A stretch of DNA of 64,000 bases from Panicum virgatum (GCF_016808335.1 NC_053148.1:49120930-49184929); one strand, 5' to 3'. Positions 9,886-21,254 are shown, numbered from the stretch's first letter. Translations and numbers: made by a program. The notes: a model not told the origin generated them from the sequence alone.

Positions 9886-12811
9886 CAAGTCAAAATGTGC
9901 TCTACCACCATCCGGATCAGCTCGCGACCCTCGGCTTCAAGCTGGCCAGCAAGGACCGGCTTCAGATGCCGGAGCCTATCCGAAGCGGAGTTTAGCACTG
10001 GGAGGGCGTCAGCAATCGAAGCTGGTGACTCCGCCACTTGGATTGGGCTCATTCCAAGTGGCACCAGTGCTAAGCTCTCTTCGCTCGCCCAGTCGACGAT
10101 CCGCTGCCCCCCTGAGCTGGTCCTCCTGCAGCTTCTGGATCGCCTCCTGAACCGCCTCCTGCACCCGGGCGTCCAGTGCTGCCTTGGCCGCCTCCACCTG
10201 GCGGGTCCTCTCCTCGAGCTGGGCCGCCTTCTTCGCCGCTGACTCCTTCAGGGACTTGAGGGCCTCGCGCTAGCACTCAAGCTGGAGCTCCATGTTGGTG
10301 GCATGGGATTCCCGCTTTGCAAGGGACTTCCTATCCTCCTCAAGCTCCAACTCGGTAAAAGCCTGCTTGCTGGCGGTCTCCTGCAGCTGCTCGCGCCATC
10401 CTTGCAGCTGCTTGTCGAGCTCCAGCTTGCGGGCTTCGAGTTCCTGGCTGCGAACTCAAGCTCGGACCGCTGCACCGCCAAGCTGGCCTCCTCCTTGGCA
10501 AAAGCCTCAACCCACAGCGCCAGGGCCTTTTCCCGACTCGCCACCGCAAACTCCCGGTCGAACACCTTCCGAAGATTGGCTCGGTAGGACTCTTGGTCGG
10601 CCTTGAGTTCGGACCGAACACGTGCAGCATGGGAGGCTTCGGCCTTCGTGCGCCCCTCTAGGCGGGTGTGCTAGTCGCCGAGGCGCTGACGCTCGCTCTC
10701 CAGAGCAGCCCACTCCCGCCGGAAGGCCACCTCGGCGGTAGTGGTCGCCTCCTCTATCGACTGCCGGACCCGGACCAGCACCTGGGGGAGGGGAGCCGCT
10801 TCCTCCTCTGGGGGACCCTGCAGGAGCCGCCGACCAGAGACCTCCTCCATCTCTTCCTCTGCCGCAGGTTGAGCGCTGGGGGAGGGGACGTCCAGTACAG
10901 GCGCCGGGACCTCAGGAACCAAGGTGCACGCCGTTGCAGTGCCCACTACCACTGTGCTCGCCGTTGCCGCGCCCGCTTCCGCTGTGCCCTCCGTCGCCAA
11001 GCCCGGTGTCGGCACGGCTGCCGCCGTAGCTGGGGCTTCGGGGGCCACCGCAATCCGCTGTTGCCGTGTCGGGCGTTGCTGCGCCTGGCACTGGCGCATC
11101 CGCTGTCGCCGTGTCGGGCGTTGCCTTGCCTGGTGCTGGCGTACCCGCCGTCGCCGCGTTGGGCGCCATCGGGTTAGCGGAAGCCGCCGCACCCGAGCTT
11201 CCCGCACCCGCTGTCGCTCCCGCCGTCGCCGCCGAGGCACCGGTTGCCTGGATCCCTGCTGACGAGCCAGCGGCGGTGGAAGAACTGCTTGGGCGAGAGG
11301 CCCTGGCAAACTAAGAGAAGAAGGCTTCAGCAAAAAGCGGAGCACCGAGAATAAGGGGAGTGAATGGAATAACACTTACCCAGAAGCGCCGGGTCTCCAG
11401 CGTCCACGGAGGCTCGGCGACTGCTTCTACTGCTGCTGCTGCTCCCGTGGCGGCAGCGGAGGCACACCTTGCTGCTGCTGCTGCTGCTCCCGTGGCGGCG
11501 GCGGAGGAGCAACCCGTGGCTGCTTTTGGTGCTGTTGCTTGGGGGGAGGCATCTCCCGGCGGTGGTGGTGGCGGCGCGGCTACTCCGGGGGTCCCGCGAG
11601 GGCCGGGGGCCCGGGAGCTACCCTGGCCCGCGTCCTCGGCGGTCCTCTGATGCTTCACGGTGGGCTCCACAACTGGGGTTCCGTCGCCCCGGTGCAACCT
11701 GCGCCGGCCCGCTTCCCCCGACGTCGCGCCGGAGCTGCTCCGGGCCTGGCCGGGACCGATCATGGCGGCGCTACCAGCCACGGCCTACTTGCCCTTGGCT
11801 AAAGGGCCGGACCTCGCGGCACTCGGCACGGCCTGATCCCCGGACACACCAGGGATCCAGATCCCACGATTCGGGTCGCCTCCATTCTGGCGCGCTGTCA
11901 GCCCACCGTCGTCGAGGGTCGGCAGGGTGGCCAGCACCGCATTCCTCAGGCGTGAGTCCTCGCAGAGGGGGACGACACCCTGAGGAAGAATCAGGTGCTC
12001 CGGGATGAAGATCTCCCCCGTTACCGCCCGCACCAGGACCTCCAGGGCTTCCTGGGTCAGATCGCTCCCCTCTCCGCGGTGGGTCCTGCTGCAGTCGTTG
12101 GGGGCTGGTGAAACTCCAAGCAGGACGTGGCCGCTGCTTCAGGGGGGCGATCCGGTGCTTCAGGAAGTCCCCGAGCACGTGCAGCGAGGTGAGGCCACCA
12201 TCCGCCAGTGCCCTGATCTTGCTCAGCTCGGAGTCGAACTCCGACGGCAGGGACGGCTTGGCCCTCCAGGACTGACGGTCGGAGGCGGGTCCCCCGGTCG
12301 GCATGACCAGGCACTCGTTGGATTTGGTGGTGGCGATCACCCACTCCCTGCGCCAATCCTCCCACTTCCCGCCGGTGAGCCCGGGGATGTACGGCGTCCG
12401 CAAGTCTCTCCTCGTCTGGAAGTAGTACGCCCCCACTTCGCCTTTGCCCTTCCCGGACTTCACCAGGATGAAGAAGTGGCGGAAGAGGATGATGCAGGGC
12501 CGCATCCCCACGAACATCTCGCATAGGTGGACGAAGATGGCCGTCAGGATGATGGAGTGCGGCGTGAGATGCTGAAGCTGGAGGCTGAAATCTTCTAGCA
12601 GCAGCAGAAAGAAAGAGGAGATCGACAGCCCCAAGCCGGTGGAAATGTGCGAGATGGACAGCACAAATTCCCCGGCGCGCAGGTTGTCGAGGGGAACTGA
12701 GCCTGCTCGAATCCCCCAGGCAGTCTCCTGTGCACTCCACCCAAGCAGGCGGCGCACCGTGTTCAGCTCCTCCTCGGTCTGGAAACGGCGGGGACGAACG
12801 AGGGACGCCAT
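9886..12811 (-). pseudogene. Decayed ORF with PF04195-type 'putative gypsy transposon' domain
   Basis: The ATG at 12811 (MASLVRPRRFQ) opens a frame whose middle part has the look of the plant 'putative gypsy type transposon' domain (Transposase_28, PF04195), for example FVHLCEMFVG and LFRHFFILV. C-terminal parts are a proline/alanine-rich linker and a long coiled coil with repeated E, A, R, K and L, then LRHLKPVLAGQLEAEGRELI near 9950. The frame is broken between about 12050 and 11780 by a frameshift, has a stop near 10670, and is cut by element B at 9885. A 69-nt intron (11311-11379) keeps GTAAGT and TTCTCTTAG sites. These proteins are known only from transposon-like grass loci and their biochemical role is unclear. 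Confidence 0.75.
11311..11379 (-). other. Small intron in the PF04195-type ORF
   Basis: On the minus strand, coding sequence ending cgcttctgg is followed by GTAAGT. 69 bases later CTTCTTCTCTTAG precedes tttgccagggcc, where an alanine-rich coding-like frame resumes. Both sites match plant consensus. Confidence 0.65.
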
Positions 12812-13415
12812 TTCGCTATGGGGGCAAGAGCAATCCACACAGAAGGCAAAGGGACGCAAAGGTTTGGAAAAAAGAAGGCGAATGGGGAAAAGTAACCGCG
12901 ACATGCGGTTCGTCCCTTTATGAAGCCTGACCCAACCGGCGAGCCCCGGAACCGTCGCTGGAACCCAAGCGACGCTCGCGCCTGGTGTTAACCGCCCAGT
13001 CCACGACGAGGGGGCCCATGCCCACCTGTCAGGGAGGGCGGGTAACAAACAAAGGTGTGAAAAGGCGGGATCTGAGCCGTCGCCCGTGCGCGAAGCGAGG
13101 CGGAAGCTGAGCTGACGTGCGCGCATTAAGCGCAGGCATGACCCGGCTTTTCGGGAACTGTGCCGGTGGTGAATATCCCGTTTACTCCAGCTGCAGCAAT
13201 GCCGAGTGTCGCTCGCGTGACTAGGTGTACCACTGTGCGTGGGGGCCACGAGTCAGTAAGCCGTTGCGATGTGATGAGGCAGCGAAAAACCCGATGGATG
13301 GTCAAAGCCGGGCAAGGCTCCTGCAGTAAGAGGCTTCTAGTTATACAGAGCCAAATCACAGTAGTGGCCCCACCTGCGGGTTCGTCACCTCTCCCGAGGT
13401 GGGACCGGGGGCCAG
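12812..13415 (-). promoter_or_regulatory. Leader and possible promoter of the PF04195-type element
   Basis: This is GC-rich DNA upstream of the ATG at 12811. On the minus strand a TATA-like CTTCATAAAGG lies at 12915-12925, about 100 bases before the ATG. No other gene is visible. Whether this is LTR or internal leader cannot be settled because the boundary at 13415 abuts an unrelated LTR. Confidence 0.35.
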
Positions 13416-14501
13416 TGTCGGTACCCTGTAGCAGGGATACCCATTCTTACTGCAGCAAGGCAGGACTCGCGTAGTCATCTGTAACTACGCTATAAGGGGC
13501 GGAGCAGCCGGGCCCCACGGGTCAGGCTCTTACCTCACCAGGCCAACGGCGCCGGACCCGCTCCCCGCTCTGGGATGGGTCCGGTGACGCCTCGTGTCCC
13601 TAAGGAAGGGAAGCTCCGAGCCAACAGCCGAGGTCACGGACCCCCCATAGGGGTCTGGGACCTCCTCGCGCCCGTCCGAACCTCCCACGCGCGTATTACT
13701 AACATACCGCCGGGGGGGGGGTCCGGAGCCACCACGTGTCCCGCAGGCGCGGGCGCGGGTCTTCCGTTGGAAGACTCGCCCACCCACCGCATTCAATGCG
13801 GGTGGTTGAGGCGTTCTCTGCCGCTGCGGCACGCGGGACAGCCTTTGTCAGGCCTCACTGTAGACCGTGTATTACCGAGGTACACAGTGTTACTGCCTGC
13901 GCCGCATCCACGCAGAGCCCGTCTGCCGCATTAAATGGATACGACGGCACGACACTTTTCGATCATGCCGCCTACGCCGCAAGCTACACGGCCCGTTCAG
14001 CTACGCGGCAGGCGACGCCGCAAGCTACGCCTGGAGCCGTTTCGACAAGACGGCGCATGGGTATGATGGACAGAGAATTCCCAGGAGCAGGCAAGGAAAT
14101 CCAGGAATGAGATCTCCTTCACCTGCAACGCCATAATGTATGAACAGTATGTTATTTTATACTACATCGATTGGGCCCACCTGTCGGGGACCCAACGGCC
14201 ATGTACACGCCTCCCTTGAGATATAAAAGGGAGGCGCTCGCTGTACACTCTCAAGCTCTCTCAAGCTCTCGGAAGCTCACCCAAACCCTCGGACTCTCTC
14301 GAGACGAAGGGAACACAAGCAATACAACACAAAGTGGACGTAGGGTATTACGCTCCGGCGGCCCGAACCACTCTAAACCTGCTGTGTTCATCGTGTTCTT
14401 CCAGCGAGATCGAACTAGTCCTAGCTAACCCCCGAGTACTCACCCTCTGGGCTTAGGCGGGTGCATTACGCCACCCGGCTGTGGTTTACCACACCACGAC
14501 A
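13416..14501 (+). mobile_element. Complete LTR (solo or orphan), plus orientation
   Basis: It begins TGTCGGTACCCTG and ends CACGACA, so the termini are short inverted repeats TGTCG...CGACA. A TATA box sits at 14222-14228, followed by a CT-rich leader (ctctcaagctctctc), as expected for U3-R-U5. Length is about 1,086 bp. The flanking five bases (gccag left, ggcac right) do not match, so a clean solo-LTR insertion is not proven. Its right end touches an inverted partial copy of the same LTR. Confidence 0.7.
14222..14228 (+). promoter_or_regulatory. TATA box of the LTR at 13416-14501
   Basis: GATATAAAAGGGAGGCGC is a strong TATA context at the U3/R boundary. The sequence after it is CT-rich like an LTR transcript start. 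Confidence 0.65.
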
Positions 14502-15122
14502 GGCACCAGGGTGTAGCTTGCGGCGTTGCCTGCAGCGTAGCTGAACGGGCCGTGTAGCTTGCGGCGTAGGCGGCATGATGAAAAAGTGCCATGCCGCCGT
14601 ATCCATTTAATGCGGCAGACGGGCTCTGTGCGGATGCGCCGCATGCGGCTACATTGTGTACCTCGGTAATGCGCGGTCTACAGTGAGACCTGACAAAGGC
14701 TGCCCCGCGTGCCGCGGTGGCAGAGCACGCCTCAACCACCCGCATTGAATGCGGTGGGTGGGCGAGTCTTCCAGTGGAAGACCGGCGCCCGCGCCTGCGG
14801 AACACGTGGCGGCTCCGGTCCCCCCTGGCGGTATGTTGGTTCTACGCGCGTGGGAGGTCCGGATGGACGCGGGAGGTCCCGGACCCTTACGGGGGGGTCC
14901 CCGCCCTCGGCTGTTGGATCGGAGCTTCCCCTCCTCAAGGACACGTGGCGTCTCTGGACCCGTCCCAAAGCGGGGAGCGGGTCCGGGGCCGTTGGCCCGG
15001 TGAAGTAAGAGCCTGACCCGTGGGGCTCGGCTGCTCCGCCCCTTATGGCGTAGTTACTGATGACTACGCGAGTCATGCCTTACTGCAGTAGGAGTGGATA
15101 TCCCTGCTACCGGGTTCCGACA
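14502..15122 (-). mobile_element. Truncated inverted copy of the LTR family at 13416-14501
   Basis: On the minus strand it starts TGTCGGAACCCGGTAGCAGG at 15122 and tracks the U3 part of the plus-strand LTR (13416 to about 14040). The match includes the repeated gccgcaagctaca motif, with many substitutions. It ends exactly where the other LTR ends, lacking R and U5. Together the two form a tail-to-tail inverted pair with about 620-bp arms. Confidence 0.7.
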
Positions 15123-16700
15123 CCCCCAAACGTACTATTTACTATATTTTACTACCTCCCTCCAAAAGATTCCTCCCCCTATAACTCCTCTCCAACCATT
15201 CCCCCCATATCTATTCCCTCATTAACTAACTATTTATTTATTTTGAATTTTTTAAAAAATCATACAGAATGTTATAATACGCATTATCATCATGTTACGG
15301 AGCTCTAACGAGATTAATATCGTGAAGAAATAGTGTGATTAGAAGATAAGTGGAGTTTTAGAGGGAAACCGTTGAAGGAAAATTCCCCCAAAACTCCCCC
15401 TATTTAAGTAGGGTGGGGGGCGGTTCCATGGAACCGTTGGAGCAAGCCTCTCGTGAGGCTGTCGACGTGCGCGTACACGCCACAGTCCACCCCACCGAGC
15501 CTGGCGCGCGCGAGTTCAACGACGTACGCGCGGGGGCGGCCAAATGATCAGCGTGCACGCCACAGTTGAAGGACGTACACGCCACAGTCCACCACACCAA
15601 GCCTGGCGCATACGTGCTCCAAATGATCAGCGTCTGATCTGGCGGATCGGCCATCCTGGGCGATGGCCCCCTTGCTTCATGCAAATTTCTAGAGACATCA
15701 TCTCACCTAAAAGTTTAGTTGAGTAGTTTGGCGCTAGCACATCTAAGTATTTCAGTCTCAACTCTCGATGTACTCCTTGTCAGTCTCAACTCTCGATGCA
15801 CTCCTTGGTTTTAATTTCTTCGTCACCAAAGCTGTCTCCCGAAGTGCTCATAGCTACTAGTGTGCCACATCTCTCAATATAGCTCAACAATTGCTAACAA
15901 TCATAAGATTTGTTGCTTGTTCGCCTCTCCTGCGAAATGCCCCCCCCCCCAATTTGGATGCTAGCTCCGCCACTGCTCAGCTGGCTTGTCGATCAATGCG
16001 TCGTGCTTGGATGATTATGGGATCCAATCATCCATCCAAGCACGATTCGGCCCGTTTTTTTTTTGGGGCGTTGTACGCGATCAAGTTAGCCAAACTGTAG
16101 GAGCGCATAATAAAATTCGTGAAAGCTTTAATCCATGGGCGCGAAACAAATTAGAATATGAGCTAAAATTGAGTGCTAAATTTTAACATATATTAGCATT
16201 AACACATAGTATGCTAAAGTTTTTGACTTTTGATTAAACATCAGCATCACCCATTAGCACTCCTATTTAGATAATCTGACCCTAGAGTTTAGCACTTGCA
16301 CCCATTAGAACTTGAACCAAACGGATTGCTAATGGTGATTTGCAGCAAAACGTGCCGGTTGTTTAATTGTTTTCGTACAGTTCAAGATCACCAAGAAGCG
16401 GCCGTTAATTTTGCTACTTGGTACACATGCAGCTGCGTGCGTGCTCGCGCTGAGACGGCCGGGCGAGCGGAAGAACCGACACCACCACACAGCCATGTGC
16501 TTCGTGCTATCACACCATACCTGCTGAGCACACGCGCCGGCGCAGGCGTCAACCATGCAGAAGCAGATGCAGATGCGGCCGCCCGGACAGCGCAAGATTC
16601 CGGCCCACCGCCAACCACCCCGTCATCCCCGCTGGCACCGCCACCAACCGGACCCGAGGCCGCCGCACCACACCGCCGTGTCGCGCGCCGCCTCCCCCCC
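15123..16700. other. Intergenic DNA, no gene seen
   Basis: 15123-15400 is AT-rich with CT-rich edges and may be a MITE remnant, but I found no paired ends. 15465-15640 holds a short GC-rich direct repeat (cacgccacagtccacc occurs twice). At about 16000-16060 an inverted repeat gtgcttggatgat / atccatccaagcac could form a hairpin. 16090-16320 is AT-rich. None of the short open frames resembles a protein. Confidence 0.5.
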
Positions 16701-16827
16701 CTCCCCCCCTCCTTAAACTAGGCGTCTCACACGCCGCGCCGCACTACACCGACCACCACTCGCTCCATCGCTAGCAGCTGCGTGCTGCCACTCTCGCTCG
16801 CTCGCGCACCGGCACCAAGGCCGCACA

Positions 16828-18431
16828 ATGCAGGGCCTCCTGGCGGTCGCCCTCGCCGTCGCCTGCGCGGCGGCGGCCTCCGCGCCTTCCTCCTACGCGC
16901 AAGGCGCCGGGACGGCCGCGGGCTCCGGCGCCGGCGTGCCGTCGTGCGCGGCGAAGCTGGTGCCGTGCGCGGCGTACCTCAACTCCACGTCCGCGCCGCC
17001 GCCGGCCTGCTGCGCCCCGCTCAAGGAGGCCGCGGCCAACGAGACGGCCTGCGTGTGCGCCATGCTCCTCAACAAGGCCGCGCGGCAGGCGTTCGGCGTC
17101 GCGCCCGAGCAGGGGCTGGGCCTCGCCAAGCGCTGTGGCGTCACCACCGACGCCTCCGTCTGCACCAAGTCCGCCACCACCGCCGCCGCCGGTGCAGGTA
17201 GCAATCGAGCTCGCCCGTCTCATCTGCAGATCGCCTGAACGCGCTCGGTTGCCAAGCTTGTTCCTTCTTAGACTACAGTGCAAACGTGAAGAGAGATTAA
17301 TTGTTTGTTCATCACCAACAGCAGCTAAAATCCCGACCAGATGAACCATCTCCTACTCTCCAATTTCTTAAGGGGTTTATCTAAAAGATTCGCGATATAA
17401 CTAGGAAGACCTTTCAAATACCACACATGAGTCACTGGACATGCCAGTTTTATGTAGCCCATTTGATATCTTCGTATCCAAGAATCAACAAATTCTACCC
17501 CGCATTTTTGGTAAAATTTTTCGTCTTCGTTTTCAGCTACGCTCGCTCGAGAATTTCCACAAGCACAAATTCCGCTTTTTATGGGTCCAAAGATGAAACT
17601 TTGTCGTTACCATATAGCATATGATGGATCTACAGATAGCTTACTGTACTGTTTGCCCTGACCTTAATCCCTTTAACAACCATCAACTGGGAGCAGCTAA
17701 CATATAATATTGCACAAAGTTGTATTATCTAGCTACACAAGATCCGCTCAATGTGTGGATGGATTTGGATCTCAATGATTTTCTTGGTATCGTGTGATTG
17801 CTCTAGATCTCTGCAACTCATCTTCTGATCAGGCCTCGACTGATATAAAAAGGACATGTCAGTTCATACGTATGATGGATGGTATGCAGTATGCTGAGCC
17901 TGAATGATGGCGAGTTTGTTTCTTCTAGCAGGTACAGCCACTGGCAGCGGCACTGCTGCTTCTTCAGCTTCCACCGGCGGTTCTGCTTCTACAGGTATTG
18001 CTGTCACTTCACTGCTTTATCGTGCTGGGAGTTTTATCAGCACTTGCGATCAGTAAGTTTGATCTCAGTCACCCACAGTATGAATTGTTACCTGAAACTT
18101 ATATCTTCCAGAGGGGGAAAAAGAGAGTAGAATTATTTCTTTTAGTTGCCGAACCCCTTTGTGGGCCGTTGTTTGCCCATTCCAGACCACCTTGTTGATC
18201 AATATGATCGCTAGGTTTTCTGACCAGTTTGTTTCAAAAAGAAAAAAGGAGCATTAAACTCCAAGTTTAACTAAAATTTAGTGATTAAGTAGTAACTGAG
18301 CATTTTGCGCGCCCCCTGTTGCAGTGACCAAACCAACAGCCAATGGAGGCATGACGCTTCGCCTGAGCTTGACCGGCGCGTCGGCCCTGGTAGGCTTCAG
18401 TTTCATCTGGTGCGCCATCATGGCCTGGTAG
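16828..18431 (+). CDS. LTPG: GPI-anchored non-specific lipid-transfer protein (LTPG type)
   Basis: There are three exons, 16828-17197, 17932-17994 and 18325-18431, with GT-AG introns (gcag|gtagca, ctagcag|g, cag|gtattg, ttgcag|tg). They encode 179 residues. A signal peptide covers residues 1 to about 25. The eight-cysteine motif is complete: C40, C47, C61-C62, C75-x-C77, C103, C112. It is followed by an A/S/T/G-rich stalk encoded partly by exon 2. The last exon encodes a hydrophobic tail ending CAIMAW, typical of a GPI-attachment signal. Two N-x-T sites (N52, N71) are present. Family knowledge: LTPGs bind lipids at the outer plasma membrane and support cuticle or suberin lipid export. No lesions are seen. 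Confidence 0.88.
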
Positions 18432-19176
18432 GAGATCGAGCTGCTTGAAATTTGGTCGGAGCAGTATTTGAGTATCTTGCCTGGTACTGGCATTCTTTGG
18501 TGGATCTGGACATGCGTAATGTTGTACTGCATGTGCCTATCATCACATCTGGTTAGTATTTCGTTTTGCATACCGTGCGATACCATCGAGTTCTGTGCAA
18601 ACCAAAAGTATTGAGGAGAATGCAAACTGCGAAAAATATGTTTCAAATTTTCGTTCTTTGAAGAGGAACTACGGCAGGCAAGAAGCCAGCTTGAACAATT
18701 ATATTATATTATATTATATTATATTGACACGAGGTTGTTGCACATAAAGTTGAGGTTGTTGCATGCAAAGTTTTGGGAGAGTAGAATAGAGTGGAGCTAT
18801 TTAAATTGGATTACTTATACTCCCAATGTAATTCACCCACCAATATTTCAAATTTCTTCAACAACCCTAAAAACCGATTGGAATGTAAAATTGGAAAAGA
18901 TCGTATAGACGCCCCCTCCGTGTCTCCTCCTCGAGCAGGCGATTCTCCGTCTCCAACTCCTCGCAACCCTCGAGCTCAAAGGCACTGGAGAAGTGGAGAT
19001 GCGTGTTGTTAGAAATGGAAATGGTGGTCGTTTCAACTTGTTGGGCTCAGTTTTCGGGCTCTACCTTCTGGTGACCAGGCCCATAACACATCTCCATGAG
19101 ATGACCTTGGCCCGGGTGATCAGGCCCATCCATCTTTGGGCCTTGGCGGCCTTCACCGATTCCGGTTAGAAAGGCA
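18432..19176. other. LTPG 3' region and intergenic DNA
   Basis: The 3' UTR of the LTPG gene probably covers the first few hundred bases. A pentanucleotide repeat (attat)n lies at 18699-18724. The rest is AT-rich and then becomes GC-richer before 19177, as in a plant gene leader. I see no other gene. Confidence 0.5.
18699..18724. repeat. Pentanucleotide microsatellite (attat)n
   Basis: The motif ttata/attat is repeated about five times without interruption just downstream of the LTPG gene. Confidence 0.85.
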
Positions 19177-19944
19177 ATGTACCTCCCTGCCGGTGGGCCC
19201 ATCCCATCGAATTCCAGTTCCAGCATGGAGGAGGAGAATTCCCCACCACCGGCACCAGCAGCGGCGGAGGCGACGCGACCCGATCCCCTCCACCCAGGCC
19301 CCGCGGCGATGCGCCCGCCGTCGCCGCCCCACGCGTTCCCGACGCTGGACTCCCTCGCCGCATTCCTCCGCCCTCGGCTCCCTCCCCAGGCGCTGTCCTC
19401 CTGGGGCGCGGTGCCGGGGACCAAGACCCTGCTCAACCTCTTCCTGGAGCTCTCCCACGGCGACTGCGCGCTCCACCTCCCGGCCGCCCCGCCGCCGCGC
19501 GTCGTCCGCGCCGTGCACGTGGCGACCGTCCGCATCCGCAACCGGCGCGGCGCGCGGCTGGTGGAGGCCCGGCAGCTGCTCTCCGACGGCACGGTCCGGC
19601 GCCGCGGCCCGCGGCCGCTGTCGGAGAAGATGCGCCGTGCGGGAGGAGCTCGGCGCGGGCGCCCGCGTCCGGATCGGGGGCGCGCGGGAGGCGCGCGTGG
19701 AGGAGCGGGAGTCGGCGTCCTACCCGGGGCTCCCCGCCCGGTACGTGCTGCACGCGTGGACGCGGAGCTGCTGGGCGGCGTGCCCGAGGACGGGGCGTTC
19801 GAGACCGAGGAGACCGGCGAGGACGACGGGGACGCCGGCGCGGGGGCCATCACCGTGAAGCGCCACTACTGGGAGTGGGTCGACGGCGAAGATAATGAGC
19901 CCGAGGAGGTGGCCGCCGCCGCCGCCGGCGCAGGCTCGCACTAG
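19177..19944 (+). pseudogene. Nudix-like conserved plant protein with two frame-disrupting lesions
   Basis: I do not recognise a named gene. The frame starts at 19177 or at the second ATG, 19225 (MEEENSPPP). It has a proline-rich N-terminus, then FPTLDSLAAFLRPRLPP and WGAVPGTKTLLNLFLEL, and near the end AITVKRHYWEWVDGEDNEP. The middle reads correctly only in another frame, from about 19637 to 19757 (AVREELGAGARVRI, ESASYPGLPARYVLHA). REELG after LSEKM resembles the C-terminal half of a Nudix box, and the N-terminal half (G-x5-E) is missing. A deletion at about 19636 and a one-base loss near 19757 would together restore the frame. It could be a recent pseudogene, a tolerated frame swap or an assembly error. 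Confidence 0.6.
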
Positions 19945-19954
19945 TGGATCCTCC

Positions 19955-20350
19955 TAGGCTGCCAGCACCATTTCCTGATCATTTTGTTCGCAAGTTTCTC
20001 CTTTCAGGACTGGACTCGTTGTTCATGCTTACTGCGTGGCACCTATGGAAAGAACGGAACGCGCGACTGTTCCAACATTCCTCGCGCACTCGTTTGGAAC
20101 TGCAAGGCGCAATCCTACAGGAAGGTCTCCTTTGGTATCTGCAGGGGCATCTCATCTCGGTCGTATCTTTTCTCATGTAACAATTTAAATAGCTCATCGG
20201 GGGTTGTTTTGACCACTCTGGGCCGCGGCTCGGTTAATGGTCAGCGCGACCACCCTGCCGCTCCGCGTTGTGTTTGTATTCTCTTGTAAAAAGACTTTCT
20301 CTTCTGCTTAATACAAGGATGCGCAGCTTTTCTGCGTATTTGAGAGAAAA
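19955..20350 (+). mobile_element. 3' end of a LINE (non-LTR retrotransposon)
   Basis: The peptide LTAWHLWKERNARLFQ (about 20025-20075) is typical of the C-terminus of plant LINE ORF2 proteins. The DNA then runs into the usual LINE 3' tail, with ttaatacaaggatgcgcagc and tatttgagagaaaaaa at about 20335-20351. It begins about 10 bases after the stop of the preceding Nudix-like gene, so the gene's 3' UTR has been replaced or invaded. Confidence 0.7.
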
Positions 20351-20394
20351 AAGTTTCTCCTTTCCAGATCAGTTAATATGTACTGTACGAAGTA

Positions 20395-20655
20395 CTCTGT
20401 CCGTTTCAAATTATAAGTCATTACAAAAATTTTGGAGAGTCAAACTATCTCAAAGTTTGACCGAAATTATAGAGCGAAACACAAAAATTTATGATATCAA
20501 ATAGGTTTATTATGAAAATATATCTAACAAAAAAATCTAATGATACTTAATTAGTATCGTAAATATTATCATATTGTTGTATAAATTTGGTCAAATTTTA
20601 AAACTTTTGACTCTTCAAGATTTTTGGAATGATTTATAATTTGGAACAGAGGGAG
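20395..20655. mobile_element. Stowaway-type MITE
   Basis: Terminal inverted repeats begin CTCTGTCCGTTTCAAATTAT at the left and end ATTTGGAACAGAGGGAG at the right. TA flanks both sides (20393-20394 and 20656-20657). Size about 261 bp and AT-richness fit a Tc1/mariner-derived MITE. Confidence 0.8.
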
Positions 20656-20658
20656 TAG

Positions 20659-20716
20659 TATCAGTGTATCACTCTAATTAGATGGTGTATCAGTGTATCA
20701 CTCTAATTAGATGGTT
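20659..20716. repeat. Short tandem duplication (~33 bp)
   Basis: The block tcagtgtatcactctaat ... tagatgg occurs twice in a row directly after the Stowaway MITE. Confidence 0.8.
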
Positions 20717-20719
20717 TCA

Positions 20720-21250
20720 GGGATATGAATGCATTTGTGAAATGTTCCTTGATACTCCCAAAAAATCCGAGTGCCGAGAAAAGCTTCTGGGACCCGCTTG
20801 CTTGTGCAAAGCAGGATCCCACTGTTCGTCATTGCAGCACTGGAGCGCCATGGTGGTTGCTTGCCGTTGTCGGGCCAGTGATCACATGTTCCTTCGTTGG
20901 TTCCCCCTCCGCAGCAAAGAGGTGTTTAGTTCCTAAAAAAATTTCTATAATATCTATCACATCGAATATTCAGATACATGCATGAGACATTAAATATAAT
21001 TGAAAAAATAATTAATTATACGGTTTAATCTATTAGCACGAGATAAATCTTTTAAGTCTAATTAATTCGTGATTGAGCATTATTTGTCAAGTAACAATGA
21101 AATATATTACAATACCAAATTCTAAACTTTTTCACCAACTAAACACACCCTGAGCAGCGCCATGATTATTGAGGCCTCGATCGCGGCGAAGTGCTTGGTT
21201 TGTTACCAGATCATCCTCTCCCCTCACAGCTGCGTTCTCTTAAGCAAGCT
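20720..21250. repeat. Segmental duplication, copy 1 (first part)
   Basis: The segment from gaatgcatttgtgaaatg onward aligns with 34795-35260, sharing gtgccgagaaaagcttctg, gatcacatg..., gcagcaa and gatcgc.gcga. Copy 1 lacks the SINE found in copy 2 and instead carries a MITE at 20921-21149. Further sequence matching copy 2 resumes at about 32215 after an insertion cluster. Confidence 0.7.
20921..21149. mobile_element. PIF/Harbinger-type MITE
   Basis: The left end GGTGTTTAGTTCC and right end AACTAAACACACC are inverted, and the body is AT-rich, as in the common grass MITEs of this class. The paralogous site at about 35213-35222 reads straight through without it, an empty site confirming the insertion. 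Confidence 0.7.
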
Positions 21251-21254
21251 TTAC

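Noticed and set aside
13530..15016. Open frames of about 100 codons in both orientations
   Set aside because: They lie in U3 regions of two LTRs and are mirrored between the inverted copies; GC-driven shadows.
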